NCBI RefSeq assembly: GCF_018224615.1
Contig: NZ_JAGTUK010000002.1
Span: 496,001-560,000, forward strand
Length of the DNA stretch: 64,000 nt
Direction: 5' to 3'
Origin: Microbacterium paraoxydans
Lineage (GTDB): Bacteria > Actinomycetota > Actinomycetes > Actinomycetales > Microbacteriaceae
Shown here: positions 35,976-45,266 of the stretch, one piece after another
Numbering within the stretch: position 1 is the first letter of the stretch
How the letters are laid out: every line of letters starts with the position of its first letter
Program-made: the position numbers and the translations under genes
The notes under the pieces: model-generated
Database searches by the model: none
The model's input: the letters and a program-made list of their open reading frames with translations, nothing else
Told to the model about the DNA's origin: nothing

Positions 35976-35995
35976 GAATTAATCATGCGTATCCT
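35961..35995. promoter_or_regulatory. Divergent promoter region of the GH36 and GH97 genes
   Basis: For the plus strand, TTGACG (35966-35971) and TATCCT (35990-35995) are separated by 18 bp. The spacer holds an inverted repeat CATGA-N5-TCATG (35973-35987). The TACTTGACG beginning (35963-35971) is identical to that at 30946-30954 before the secreted GH97 gene, so a common regulator is plausible. The minus-strand GH36 start lies inside the same element. Confidence 0.65.
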
Positions 35996-36045
35996 CGACA
36001 CAACCCGCAACCCGAACTTTCCCGAACGACAACGGAGTCCGTGCC

Positions 36046-38481
36046 GTGAGCCACGCCACCCCCGCCACCGCTGTGGAGACCTCGACCGGCCGCCGCCGGG
36101 CCGTCCTGACGATCGCCGACGGCCGTCCCGCCCTGGAGCTCCTGCTCGACGAGGCCCCGCTCGCCCGCGTCCCGCTCGGGATCGAGGTCGACGGCGTCGA
36201 CCTCGGGGCGGACGCCGAGATCGTCGGCAGCGACGACCGCGAGGTCCGCGAGGAGTGGATCGCCTCCGTGGGCAAGGCCACCGGACAGCGTCTCGCCGTG
36301 CACCGCGAGACCACCGTCACGCTGCGCAGCGGCTCCGCGTTCTGGGCCGTGATCGTGCGCGTGAGCGACGACGGCTTCGCGTTCCGCTACGTGCTGCCCT
36401 CGTCGGCCCGGTCGCTCGGCACCGAGCACACCCGCGTCGACGTGGGCGAGGGCGGCCGCGCCTGGGTGCTCGAGTATCAAACCTGGTACGAGACCCCGCG
36501 GTTCGGCAGCGACCTCCGCGACCTCGCCCCCGGGCCGTACGGGTTCCCGGTGCTGGTCGAGCTCGACCCGCAGCGGTTCCTGCTCCTGAGCGAGTCCGAC
36601 ATCGACGGGCGCAGCTCCGGCGCGCACCTGGACTGGGACGGCGCCGTGTTCCGCGTGACCCCCGCCGACGCCCGCATCGACGTCGAGCCGGGACACCGCA
36701 CGCCGTGGCGCGTGATCGTCGCCGGCACGCTCGCCGAGGTCGTCGCGACCGAGCTGGTGGACGCACTCGCCCCCGCCGCCCGGCCCGACGCCCGGCGACC
36801 CCGCCCCGGTCGCGCGGCCTGGTCGTGGTGGTCGAGCCAGTACTCCGGCGCCTACCTCGACGTGCAGAAGCGCTTCACCGACTTCGCCGCGGAGCAGGGC
36901 TGGGAGCACGTCCTCGTCGACTGCGGGTGGGACGCCGCGTGGGTGCCGGAGCTGGTGTCGTACGCGAGTGCCCGCGGTATCCAGGTGCACCTGTGGAGCG
37001 CGTGGAGCGACCTCGACGGCGACGAGGCCCTGCGCGCGCTCGCGCTGTGGCGGTCGTGGGGCGTCGCGGGCATCAAGGTCGACTTCATGGAGTCGGAGGC
37101 GCAGGAGCGCTACCGCTGGTACGACGCGATCATCGCCGAGACCGCCAGGGTGGGGCTCGCGGTGAACTTCCACGGATCCGTCATCCCGCGCGGCTGGGCC
37201 AGGACCCACCCGCACGTGGTCAGCTACGAGGGCATCCGCGGCGCCGAGTACTACGTCTTCTACGGGCACCCGCTCACCGCAGCGCACAACGTGATCCAGC
37301 CGTTCACGCGCAATGTGGTCGGCTCGATGGACTACACCCCCGTGACCTTCAGCGCCCCCGAGCGCGAGACCTCCGACGCGCATGAGCTGGCGCTCGGCGT
37401 GGCCTACGAGAGCGGCATCACCCACTTCGCGGACGACCCCGACCAGTACCGCTCCCGTCCGCTCGCGGCGGCGTTCCTCGCCGAGCTGCCCGCCGTCTGG
37501 CACGAGGTGCGGCTGCTCGACGGCCACCCCGACACGCACGCGGTCGTGGCCCGACGCCACGGCGACCGCTGGTTCCTCGGCGGCATCGGCGCGCACAGCG
37601 ACGACGCGGTGGTGGAGCTCGACCTCGCGGCGCTCCTCGGCGGACCGGCGCAGGCGTGGGCGATCGGCGACGTGGACGGCGTGCTGGCCGAGCTGCCCGC
37701 GCCGGAGCCCGGCGCCCCGCTGCGCGTGCGGTTCGCCCCGCGCGGCGGCTTCGTCGCGGTCATCGCCCCCGCCGGCTCGGCCCTGCGCCGAGCGACCCCG
37801 CGGGCCGCGCTGCCCCGGCCGTCCGTCGCGGAGGGCCTCCTGGTGCTGCACGGGGCCGAGGTCACCGTGCACACCGACGCCGCCGCCGTGCGGACGCCCC
37901 CGGGGTGGACGGCACGCCGCGACCGTGACGGCGCGTGGACCGTGGCCCCGCCGCACCGCCCCGAGCCCGGCCACGTCGCCGTGCTCACCCTGGAGAACCC
38001 CGGCCACGACGGCGTCCCTGTCGTGTCGCACGTGCGCGTGCTCACCCCGTTCGACGGCGGCGTGCACGACGTGTCCCGGCTGCCGTTCGTGGCCGCGCGC
38101 AACGCGGTCGGCCCGGTCGAACGCGGGCAGGCGAACGGCGGCGGCGACCCCCGGGACGGCGGACCGCTGCAGGTACACGGCGAGATCCACCCCGACGGGC
38201 TCGGCGTCTCGCAGGACTCCGAGGTCACGATCGCGGTCGCCGGCGCCGTCACCCGCTTCACGGGCGCGGTCGCGGTGGACGACGAGACCCCCGGCACCGC
38301 GGCCGTGGCCGAGATCCTCGTCGACGGGGTGTCCGTGGCCCGGTTCACCCCGAGCGCCGCGACCCCACCGCTGCCGTTCGACATCGACATCACCGGAGCG
38401 ACGCTGCTCACGCTGCGCACCTCGCCGGACTCGGCGGAGGAGACGCACGTGGACTGGCTGACGCTGCGGCTGAGCGAATGA
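36046..38481 (+). CDS. Cytoplasmic glycoside hydrolase family 97 enzyme
   Basis: This 811-residue protein has no signal peptide and is a paralogue of the secreted GH97 at 31015. The catalytic region includes AWSWWSSQYSG, VLVDCGWDAAWV, IKVDFMESE (Asp346, nucleophile position) and VSYEGIRGAEYY (Glu395), matching the retaining alpha-galactosidase-like subgroup. A C-terminal beta-sandwich extension with IHPDGLG and a terminal VDWLTLRLSE resembles an NPCBM-like module. It would act on imported alpha-galactosides, alongside the divergent GH36 enzyme. The GTG start at 36046 follows CGGAGTCC. It heads the operon that also encodes the importer and ROK regulator. Confidence 0.87.
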   Translation: MSHATPATAVETSTGRRRAVLTIADGRPALELLLDEAPLARVPLGIEVDGVDLGADAEIVGSDDREVREEWIASVGKATGQRLAVHRETTVTLRSGSAFWAVIVRVSDDGFAFRYVLPSSARSLGTEHTRVDVGEGGRAWVLEYQTWYETPRFGSDLRDLAPGPYGFPVLVELDPQRFLLLSESDIDGRSSGAHLDWDGAVFRVTPADARIDVEPGHRTPWRVIVAGTLAEVVATELVDALAPAARPDARRPRPGRAAWSWWSSQYSGAYLDVQKRFTDFAAEQGWEHVLVDCGWDAAWVPELVSYASARGIQVHLWSAWSDLDGDEALRALALWRSWGVAGIKVDFMESEAQERYRWYDAIIAETARVGLAVNFHGSVIPRGWARTHPHVVSYEGIRGAEYYVFYGHPLTAAHNVIQPFTRNVVGSMDYTPVTFSAPERETSDAHELALGVAYESGITHFADDPDQYRSRPLAAAFLAELPAVWHEVRLLDGHPDTHAVVARRHGDRWFLGGIGAHSDDAVVELDLAALLGGPAQAWAIGDVDGVLAELPAPEPGAPLRVRFAPRGGFVAVIAPAGSALRRATPRAALPRPSVAEGLLVLHGAEVTVHTDAAAVRTPPGWTARRDRDGAWTVAPPHRPEPGHVAVLTLENPGHDGVPVVSHVRVLTPFDGGVHDVSRLPFVAARNAVGPVERGQANGGGDPRDGGPLQVHGEIHPDGLGVSQDSEVTIAVAGAVTRFTGAVAVDDETPGTAAVAEILVDGVSVARFTPSAATPPLPFDIDITGATLLTLRTSPDSAEETHVDWLTLRLSE

Positions 38482-38525
38482 CTCCTGGCATCGTGGCCAG
38501 GCCGACCAAGAGGAGGACCACTCAC

Positions 38526-39779
38526 ATGCGCAGATGGACTGCGGGCGGAGGAGCGGCGGTCGTCGCCCTCGCCCTGCTCACCGGATGTTCGAGCGCCGGG
38601 GCGGGCGGTGACGACGCCGGTGGCGACGTGACCCTCACCTACGGGGTGTGGAGCCAGGACGAGACGATGCAGCAGCTCGTCGACGCCTTCGAGAAGGAGA
38701 ACCCGGGGATCACGGTCGACCTCCAGGTGAACCCGTGGACGGAGTACTGGACGAAGCTGCAGGTCGGCGCCCAGGGCGGCACCGCACCCGACGCGTTCTG
38801 GATGCTCGGCGACCGCTTCCAGGTGTACGCGGCGAACGACCAGCTCCTGCCCCTGGGCGACGCGATCGAGGACGCGGGGGTCGACCTCGGCGTCTACCCC
38901 GAGGCCCTGGTCGACCTGTTCACGTACGACGACGAGCTCTACGGTCTGCCGAAGGACTTCGACACCGTGGGCCTCTGGTACAACAAGGAGCTCTTCGACG
39001 CGGCCGGGGTGGCCTACCCGACCGACCAGTGGACGTGGGACGACGTGTCCGCCGCCGCGGCACAGCTCACCGACCCGGCCGCGGGCGTGTACGGGATCGC
39101 CGCCCCGCTCAACCGGCAGGAGGGCTTCTACAACACGGTCGCCCAGGCCGGCGGGCACATCATCGAGGACGGGAAGTCGGGCTACGACGACCCCAAGACG
39201 CAGGAGGGCCTGCGCTTCTGGACCGACCTGCAGAAGGCGGGCGTCTCGCCCACGCTCGAGCAGTTCGCCGACACCGAGGCCGTCGCGCAGTTCGAGAACG
39301 GCTCGGTGGCGATGTACTACGGCGGCTCGTTCTACGCGCAGCGGTTCTACGAGAACGCCGACCTGCGCGCCAAGGTCGACGTGACGGTACTGCCCCAGGG
39401 AGCGGAGCGGGCGACCGTGATCAACGGCATCCAGAACGTCGGCTTCGCCGGCACCAAGCACCCCGAGGAGCTGAAGAAGTTCCTGCTGTTCCTCGGCGGC
39501 AAGGAAGCGGCCGAGATCCAGGCGGCCACGGGCGCGGTCATCCCCGCGTACGAGGGCACGCAGCAGGCCTGGGTCGACTCGATGCCCGAGTTCCACGTGC
39601 AGGCGTTCATCGACCAGGTGCCCGACGGCGTCGTCTACCCGGTCTCCGCCGACACCGCGGCCTGGAACGCACTGGAGGACGAGTACCTCCCCGCCGCCTG
39701 GAACGGTACGGAACCGGTGGAGGACGTGGCCGACCGGCTCGCCGCCGCGATGAACGACGTGCTCGCGAAGGAACGATGA
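38526..39779 (+). CDS. Sugar ABC transporter substrate-binding lipoprotein (alpha-galactoside cluster)
   Basis: This 417-residue family-1 binding protein has a lipoprotein signal ending LLTGC (Cys21) and the mature start VTLTYGVWSQDETMQQLVDAF. Later segments such as GLPKDFDTVGLWYNKELFDAAG are typical of actinobacterial raffinose/melibiose and multiple-sugar binding proteins. AGGAGG lies about 10 nt before the ATG. It starts 44 nt after the GH97 stop and overlaps the permease gene by 4 bp. Alpha-galactoside cargo is inferred from context. Confidence 0.92.
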   Translation: MRRWTAGGGAAVVALALLTGCSSAGAGGDDAGGDVTLTYGVWSQDETMQQLVDAFEKENPGITVDLQVNPWTEYWTKLQVGAQGGTAPDAFWMLGDRFQVYAANDQLLPLGDAIEDAGVDLGVYPEALVDLFTYDDELYGLPKDFDTVGLWYNKELFDAAGVAYPTDQWTWDDVSAAAAQLTDPAAGVYGIAAPLNRQEGFYNTVAQAGGHIIEDGKSGYDDPKTQEGLRFWTDLQKAGVSPTLEQFADTEAVAQFENGSVAMYYGGSFYAQRFYENADLRAKVDVTVLPQGAERATVINGIQNVGFAGTKHPEELKKFLLFLGGKEAAEIQAATGAVIPAYEGTQQAWVDSMPEFHVQAFIDQVPDGVVYPVSADTAAWNALEDEYLPAAWNGTEPVEDVADRLAAAMNDVLAKER

Positions 39780-40714
39780 CCGCTCACACGACAGGGCGGA
39801 GCGCCACGGGGCGCTCCGCCCGCACCACCCCCCGCCGCGGACGCACGCGCGTCTCCGGCCTGCCCGGACTGGCGTTCATCGCGCCGGCGCTGGTCGGGCT
39901 GCTCGCGCTGTACATCCTGCCGCTGCTGACCACGGTGTACCTCAGCTTCACCGAGACGAAGCCGTTCGGCGGGGAGACCTTCACCGGGATCGACAACTAC
40001 GCGGCGCTCGTCGCCGATCCCCAGTTCTGGAACGCGCTGCGCAACAGCGCGATCTACACCGTGATCGTGCTGCTCGGCATCCCGATCAGCATCGTGATCG
40101 CCACGCTCATCCACGCCGTGCGCCGCGGCAAGAACGTCTACCGCGTGCTGTTCTTCCTGCCCATCGTCACGCTGCCGGTCGCGGTGGGCATGGTGTGGCG
40201 GTACATCTTCAACGGCGAGTTCGGGCTGCTCAACCAGGCCCTCGGCGCGATCGGCATCGACGGGCCGAGCTGGGTCGCCGACCCGACCGTGGCGATCTTC
40301 GCGGTCTCCATCGTCGGGATCTGGATGAGCCTGGGCACGAGCATCATCATCCTCGGCGCCGGGCTCCAGGGCGTCCCGCCCGAACTGCTCGAGGCGTCGT
40401 CGCTCGACGGCGCGGGGCCCGTGCGGCAGTTCTTCGCCGTGACGCTGCCGCTGCTGTCGCCGAGCATCTTCTTCGTCTCGGTGCTGTCGGTCATCTCGTC
40501 GCTGCAGATGTTCGACCTCATCTACGTGATGCTGATCCGCGGGTCGCAGGCCGAGACCGCCTCGCAGACCATCGTCTACTACTTCTTCCAGCAGACGTTC
40601 GTGCGCTTCGACCGCGGCTACGGCTCGGCGATCGCGATCGTGCTGCTGCTGCTCATCATGCTGGTCACGGCCGTGCAGTTCCGGCTGCAGCGGAAGGCGG
40701 TGTTCTATGGCTGA
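39776..40714 (+). CDS. Sugar ABC transporter permease (MalF type, alpha-galactoside cluster)
   Basis: This 312-residue permease has a long basic cytoplasmic N-terminus (about 35 residues with RRGRTR) and six helices. The EAA loop reads ELLEASSLDGAGPVRQFFAVTLPLL. The last seven helix-end residues are followed by the short tail RKAVFYG, typical of CUT1 permeases. Overlaps of 4 and 8 bp link it with its neighbours. No ATPase gene is present in the cluster; a shared MsiK-like ATPase is likely. Confidence 0.93.
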   Translation: MTAHTTGRSATGRSARTTPRRGRTRVSGLPGLAFIAPALVGLLALYILPLLTTVYLSFTETKPFGGETFTGIDNYAALVADPQFWNALRNSAIYTVIVLLGIPISIVIATLIHAVRRGKNVYRVLFFLPIVTLPVAVGMVWRYIFNGEFGLLNQALGAIGIDGPSWVADPTVAIFAVSIVGIWMSLGTSIIILGAGLQGVPPELLEASSLDGAGPVRQFFAVTLPLLSPSIFFVSVLSVISSLQMFDLIYVMLIRGSQAETASQTIVYYFFQQTFVRFDRGYGSAIAIVLLLLIMLVTAVQFRLQRKAVFYG

Positions 40715-41594
40715 CACGGCCACTCTCGTCCTCGCCGAACCGGCGGCGCCGCACTCGCCCGCCCCGCGGGTGCGCGGTCGCCGCCGGTCGCAGTGGCCGC
40801 TGCACGTGATCCTCAGCGTGTGCGCCGCCGTGATGGTGTTCCCGTTCGTGTGGCAGCTGCTCACCGCATTCAAGACGGTGTCGGAGTCGCGCGCGGTCCC
40901 GCCCGTGTTCCTTCCGGCCGAGCTCGACTTCGGGGCGTTCGAGCGGTTCTTCGCCACCGTCCCGTTCGGCAGCATGCTCGGGGTGTCCGCCCTCGCGCTG
41001 ATCCTCCGCGTCGCGGGACAGCTGGTGGTGTGCACGCTCGCGGCGTACGGTTTCGCGCGCTTCCGCTTCCCCGGGCGCGACGCGCTGTTCGTGCTGTTCC
41101 TGGTGATGCTGATGGCGCCGAGCCAGCTGTTCCTGATCGCCCAGTTCGACCTGATGAAGACGCTCGGGCTGCTGAACACGGTGCCCGCGATCGCGATCCC
41201 CGGAGTGTTCTCCGCGTTCGGCACCTTCCTGCTGCGGCAGGCGTTCCTCGCACTGCCCGCCGACTACGAGGAGGCCGCGCGGCTCGACGGCGCCAACGCG
41301 TTCCAGATCTTCTGGCGCATCATGCTGCCGATGGTCGGGCCGACGGTCGCGGCGCTCGCGGTACTCACGTCCCTGTACTCGTGGAACGACCTCCTGTGGC
41401 CGCTGATCGTCACGTCCTCCCCGGACACGATGACCTTGCCTGTCGGTCTGGCGAACCTTCAGGGGCAGTATGGAACCGACTACCCCACCCTCATGGCGGG
41501 GTCGTTGGTCGCGTCGCTCCCGCTCGTTGTGATATTCATCGCACTGCAACGGCAGTTCTTCGCCGGGATCGCGTCGAGCGGATTGAAAGGCTGA
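40707..41594 (+). CDS. Sugar ABC transporter permease (MalG type, alpha-galactoside cluster)
   Basis: This 295-residue partner permease contains a six-helix core, the MalG-like early WQLLTAFKTVSESRAVPP segment and the EAA loop DYEEAARLDGANAFQIFWRIMLPM. It ends in IASSGLKG, as is typical. The ROK regulator gene starts 4 nt after its stop, so transporter and regulator are one operon. Confidence 0.93.
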   Translation: MADTATLVLAEPAAPHSPAPRVRGRRRSQWPLHVILSVCAAVMVFPFVWQLLTAFKTVSESRAVPPVFLPAELDFGAFERFFATVPFGSMLGVSALALILRVAGQLVVCTLAAYGFARFRFPGRDALFVLFLVMLMAPSQLFLIAQFDLMKTLGLLNTVPAIAIPGVFSAFGTFLLRQAFLALPADYEEAARLDGANAFQIFWRIMLPMVGPTVAALAVLTSLYSWNDLLWPLIVTSSPDTMTLPVGLANLQGQYGTDYPTLMAGSLVASLPLVVIFIALQRQFFAGIASSGLKG

Positions 41595-41598
41595 ACAC

Positions 41599-42756
41599 GT
41601 GAATCGCATACCGGTCTCCTCGCCCGCCTCCGTCACGGTGTTCCGGCGCATCCTCACGCACGGCCCGATCGGCCGCGTCGACATCTCCCGCGCCACCGGG
41701 CTCTCCCAGGCCGCCGTGACGAAGGCCGTGACGCCGCTCATCACCGCCGGGTTCGTGGTGGAGGACGACGAGCTGCGTTCCACCCCGGTCGTCGGCCGCC
41801 CGATCAGCCCGCTCGCGGTGGCGCGCGACCGGGCCCACATTATCGGCATCAAGATCACCGCCGAGCGCACCTACGGCGTGCTCACCGACCTCGCCGCCAA
41901 CGTGCTCTCGCGTACCGAGGAGGCCAACGCCAGCACCGCGGTGGACGACGTGGTGGCCGCGGCGACCGTCGTGGTCGACCGCCTGCGCGACGCCTCGCCG
42001 ACCCCGATCGACGGACTGGGCGTCGCGGTCTCCGGCGACGTCGACCGCGAGGGCGGCATGGTGCGCGACTCGCCCCTGCTCGGCTGGAAGGGCGTCGCGC
42101 TCGCCGAGGCGCTCGAGACGGCGACGGGCATCCCCGCCCTGCTGGAGAACGACGTGCGGGCGCTCACCGTCACCGAGCTGCTGTTCGGGTCGGCGCGCGA
42201 CGCCAGCTCCTTCGCGGTCATCACGATCGGGACGGGCATCGGCTGCGGCATCTACCTGCACGGCAAGGTCGTGGAGGGCGCGCACGGCGTCGCGGGCGAG
42301 ATCGGCCACCTGCCCCTCGGCCCGCGCGACGCGCTGTGCAGCTGCGGTCGCCGCGGCTGCGTGGAAGCGGTCGCCTCGACCTCCGCAGTGCTGGAGCTCG
42401 TGCGGGCGGGCCACGACGACCCGACCATCACAACCGAGGACGCGTTCGCCCTGGCGCACGACGGCGACCCGGTCGCCCGCCAGGCGTTCGAGCAGGCGGG
42501 GGAGGTGATCGGGGCGGCGCTGGCCGCGCTCGTGAACCTGGTCGGCCCGGAGACCGTGCTGATCGCCGGAGAGAACGTCACCGAGTACGACCTCTACGCC
42601 ACCGCGATCCGCACCACGTTCTCGGAGCACGCGTTCGGCGCGGCCAGCCAGTGCGACATCCAGCTGCGCCCGCACCGCTTCGACGACTGGGCCCGGGGAG
42701 CCGCGGCGTGCGTGATCGAGGTGATCGCGGGCGGTCTGGCCACGCAGGCCGCCTGA
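41599..42756 (+). CDS. ROK family transcriptional regulator
   Basis: This 385-residue protein has an N-terminal winged helix (about residues 12-60, GRVDISRATGLSQAAVTKAV as the recognition region) and a ROK sugar-kinase-like domain. The domain has the sugar-binding END (183-185), EIGH (Glu234, His237) and the zinc motif CSCGRRGC (Cys247, Cys249, Cys254). Such proteins are usually repressors released by a sugar. It is the last gene of the alpha-galactoside operon and is the likely ligand-responsive regulator of the palindromes before both GH97 genes. Kinase activity is unlikely given the DNA-binding domain. The start is GTG at 41599. Confidence 0.92.
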   Translation: MNRIPVSSPASVTVFRRILTHGPIGRVDISRATGLSQAAVTKAVTPLITAGFVVEDDELRSTPVVGRPISPLAVARDRAHIIGIKITAERTYGVLTDLAANVLSRTEEANASTAVDDVVAAATVVVDRLRDASPTPIDGLGVAVSGDVDREGGMVRDSPLLGWKGVALAEALETATGIPALLENDVRALTVTELLFGSARDASSFAVITIGTGIGCGIYLHGKVVEGAHGVAGEIGHLPLGPRDALCSCGRRGCVEAVASTSAVLELVRAGHDDPTITTEDAFALAHDGDPVARQAFEQAGEVIGAALAALVNLVGPETVLIAGENVTEYDLYATAIRTTFSEHAFGAASQCDIQLRPHRFDDWARGAAACVIEVIAGGLATQAA

Positions 42757-42785
42757 GCGAGGGGCGTGTTGATAGCATCCCGCAC

Positions 42786-43313
42786 ATGAGCTCGCCGGAC
42801 TCCGCCCCCTCCCGGCCTCCCCGCGATGCGGAGAACGACCGGGCCGCGATCAAGGAACGCGTCTACGCCACGTTCACGGGTCTCGCCATCGTGCTGGTGC
42901 AGAACGCCAACGCGGATCACACGAGTGCGGTGCGGGCCACGGTCACGCTGCTCGTGGGCATCGTCGCCATCGCGCTCGCGGGGTTCGCGGCCGACCTGAT
43001 CGCGCATCTCGCCTCGCACGGAGCCTTCCCGCGGGGCGCCGAGCTGACCGGCCTGTTTCGACTGACCGCCACGGCGATCGGTTCGGCGGCGGTTCCCCTG
43101 CTCGTCCTCCTCGCGGCGGTGCTGGGGTGGCTCGAACTGCAGACGGCCCTGACGATCGCCTCGATCGTGTATCTGGCCATCCTCGCGCTCATCGCCTACG
43201 TGGCGGTGCGTCGGACGGGCCTGAGCGGCGGGAAGCAGCTGGTCGCGATGGGCATCCTGGTCGGGCTGGGCGCCCTCGTCGTCGTTGTCCAGCAGCTCGC
43301 CCACGGACACTGA
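42786..43313 (+). CDS. Four-helix membrane protein of unknown function
   Basis: This 175-residue protein begins with a hydrophilic, Pro/Arg/Asp-rich stretch of about 25 residues (AENDRAAIKERVYATFTGLAIVLVQNAN), followed by four membrane helices. The opening helix with KERVYATFTGLA is reminiscent of small actinobacterial membrane proteins, but I recognise no family. The upstream 29-bp gap has TAGCAT as a possible -10. It is separated from the convergent ABC operon by a strong terminator. Confidence 0.7.
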   Translation: MSSPDSAPSRPPRDAENDRAAIKERVYATFTGLAIVLVQNANADHTSAVRATVTLLVGIVAIALAGFAADLIAHLASHGAFPRGAELTGLFRLTATAIGSAAVPLLVLLAAVLGWLELQTALTIASIVYLAILALIAYVAVRRTGLSGGKQLVAMGILVGLGALVVVVQQLAHGH

Positions 43314-43317
43314 CCCG

Positions 43318-43344
43318 CCGGCGGCCCGGCATCCGGGCCGCCGG
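43318..43344. terminator. Hairpin terminator between convergent genes
   Basis: A perfect 12-bp stem (CCGGCGGCCCGG and complement) with a 3-nt CAT loop lies between the stop codons of the membrane protein gene and the minus-strand permease gene. Confidence 0.75.
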
Positions 43345-43350
43345 AGCGGA

Positions 43351-44298
43351 TCAGCCCTTGACCGCGCCGCCCAGGCCCGCCGAGCGCAGGAACACCGACT
43401 GGAACAGCAGGAACATCGCGATCGGGATGAGCGTCGCGATCGCGAGCGCCGCGAGGAACACGTCGAGCTCGGTCTGCGACTGCACCGCCGGGAGCCGCAC
43501 CGACAGCGGCTGCACCGCGGGGTCGGGCAGCACCAGCATCGGCCACAGGTAGTCCTTCCACGCGGCGATGATCGCGAACACCGACACCACGCCCAGGATC
43601 GGCTTCGACATCGGCAGCACGATCGACCAGAACAGCCGGAAGGGCCCGGCGCCGTCGGTGCGCGCCGCCTCGAACACCTCACGGGGCAGCGAGTCGAAGA
43701 AGCGCTTCACGAGCAGGATGTTGAACGCGTTCGCGCCCATCGGCAGCCACACCGCCAGGTAGTTGTTCAGCAGGTTCACGTCGCCGGGCAGCGGCGGGTT
43801 CACGATCGTCAGGTACAGCGGCACCAGCAGCACGATCCCGGGGATGAACAGCGTCGCGAGCACCAGCGCGTTCAGGATCGGCGCGTACTTCGGTCGCAGC
43901 ACCGACAGAGCGTACCCCGCCGTGGTCGCGACGAACAGCTGCACGAACCAGGCGCCGAGCGCGATCACGACCGTGTTCAGGAAGTACTGATCGATGTGGA
44001 TGTCGTTCCACGCGGTCTCCAGGTTCGCCCAGTCGATGCCGTTCGGCCACAGCGCGAACGGCTGCTGCAGCGTGTCCTGGGTGGGTGTCACGGCGGACTT
44101 CGCCAGCCACAGGATCGGCCCGAGACCCGCCACCACGAGACCCACCGTGAGGAACACGTGCGTCACGGTGAGGCCGATGCGGATGCCCGGCCGCCGCCGC
44201 TCGGAGTCGGAGATGACGGTGCGGTCGCCCACGGCGTCGGCGGCACGCGCGGCCGCCCGTTCCGCGGCGCGGGAGGAGAGGCGGGTGGTGAGGCTCAC
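43351..44298 (-). CDS. Sugar ABC transporter permease (MalG type, alpha-glucoside cluster)
   Basis: This 315-residue permease has an unusually long Ala/Arg-rich cytoplasmic head (about 45 residues, SSRAAERAAARAADAV) before the first helix. The EAA loop is REVFEAARTDGAGPFRLFWSIVLPMSKPILG. I chose the GTG at 44298 because it overlaps the stop of the preceding permease by 4 bp; the longer open frame upstream lies inside that gene. It pairs with the 44295 product and the binding protein at 45267. Confidence 0.92.
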   Translation of the reverse strand: MSLTTRLSSRAAERAAARAADAVGDRTVISDSERRRPGIRIGLTVTHVFLTVGLVVAGLGPILWLAKSAVTPTQDTLQQPFALWPNGIDWANLETAWNDIHIDQYFLNTVVIALGAWFVQLFVATTAGYALSVLRPKYAPILNALVLATLFIPGIVLLVPLYLTIVNPPLPGDVNLLNNYLAVWLPMGANAFNILLVKRFFDSLPREVFEAARTDGAGPFRLFWSIVLPMSKPILGVVSVFAIIAAWKDYLWPMLVLPDPAVQPLSVRLPAVQSQTELDVFLAALAIATLIPIAMFLLFQSVFLRSAGLGGAVKG

Positions 44299-45260
44299 GT
44301 CGTGCTCCAACGGTCGGTCAGTTTGAAGTACAGCCAGGACAGCACGGCCAGCACGATCGCCAGCAGCACCGAGACCGCGGTGGCCTCGCCGTAGTCGCCG
44401 CCGAGACTGTTCCGGAACGCCTTGTCGTAGATGTAGAGGAGCACGGTCTTGGTCGCGCCCGCCGGTCCGCCGCCCGTGAACAGGAACGGCTCGAGGAACA
44501 CCTGCGCGGTGGCGATCACCTGCAGGATCAGCATGATGAAGAGGATGCCGCGCAGCTGGGGCAGCGTGACGTGCCACACCTTCTTCCAGATGCCGGCGCC
44601 GTCCACCTCCGCCGCGTCGTACAGCTCGGGCGGCACACCCAGCAGGGCCGCCAGGTAGATGATGATCGACCCGCCCGCCCCGGCCCACGTGGCCTCCAGC
44701 ACGAGCGACGGCATCGCCTGCACCGCGTCTTGGATCCACGGCTGCGGCGGGATGCCGACCCAGCCGAGCACGGTGTTGAACACGCCGGAAGGGTCGGCGC
44801 TGTAGAAGAACTTCCACAGCAGCACCGCGACCACGGGCGGGATCACGACCGGCAGGTAGGCGAGCGCCGAGTAGATGCCCTTGCCGCGGCGCACCTCGCT
44901 CATCAGCACCGCCATCAGCAGCGGCAGCGGGAAGCCGAACAGCAGCGCGAGCACCGCGAACCACAGCGTGTTGAGCACGGCGCGGCCGAGCTCCGGGTCG
45001 CCGATCACCGCGAGGTAGTTGTCGAACCCGACCCACTCGGAGACGATCAGGTTGGTCTTCTGCAGGCTCATGATCACCGACTGCACGATGGGCGACCACG
45101 AGAAGAACACGAACACGAACAGCATCGGCAGCACGAACACGAGGTTCGCGAGCCCGCCGCCGCGGAGCCACGTGAGCGGCGTGCGGCGGCGGGTCTGGCG
45201 CACAGCGGGCGGCGGAGGGGTGTCCGCCGCCGCCCGCTGCTCGGGGAGCGTCATCGTCAT
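44295..45260 (-). CDS. Sugar ABC transporter permease (MalF type, alpha-glucoside cluster)
   Basis: This 321-residue permease has a basic, Pro-rich N-terminus, six helices and the EAA loop PELYDAAEVDGAGIWKKVWHVTLPQLRGILF. The motif SLQKTNLIVSEWVGFDNYLAVIGD is the usual MalF-type extracellular segment. A second ATG six bases downstream is an alternative start. It lies 6 nt after the binding-protein stop, so the ABC genes form one minus-strand operon. Confidence 0.92.
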   Translation of the reverse strand: MTMTLPEQRAAADTPPPPAVRQTRRRTPLTWLRGGGLANLVFVLPMLFVFVFFSWSPIVQSVIMSLQKTNLIVSEWVGFDNYLAVIGDPELGRAVLNTLWFAVLALLFGFPLPLLMAVLMSEVRRGKGIYSALAYLPVVIPPVVAVLLWKFFYSADPSGVFNTVLGWVGIPPQPWIQDAVQAMPSLVLEATWAGAGGSIIIYLAALLGVPPELYDAAEVDGAGIWKKVWHVTLPQLRGILFIMLILQVIATAQVFLEPFLFTGGGPAGATKTVLLYIYDKAFRNSLGGDYGEATAVSVLLAIVLAVLSWLYFKLTDRWSTT

Positions 45261-45266
45261 GGAGCG

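Noticed and set aside
37404..39596. A 730-codon minus-strand frame across the GH97 and binding-protein genes
   Set aside because: No domain is visible and the plus-strand genes have catalytic residues and lipoprotein signals.
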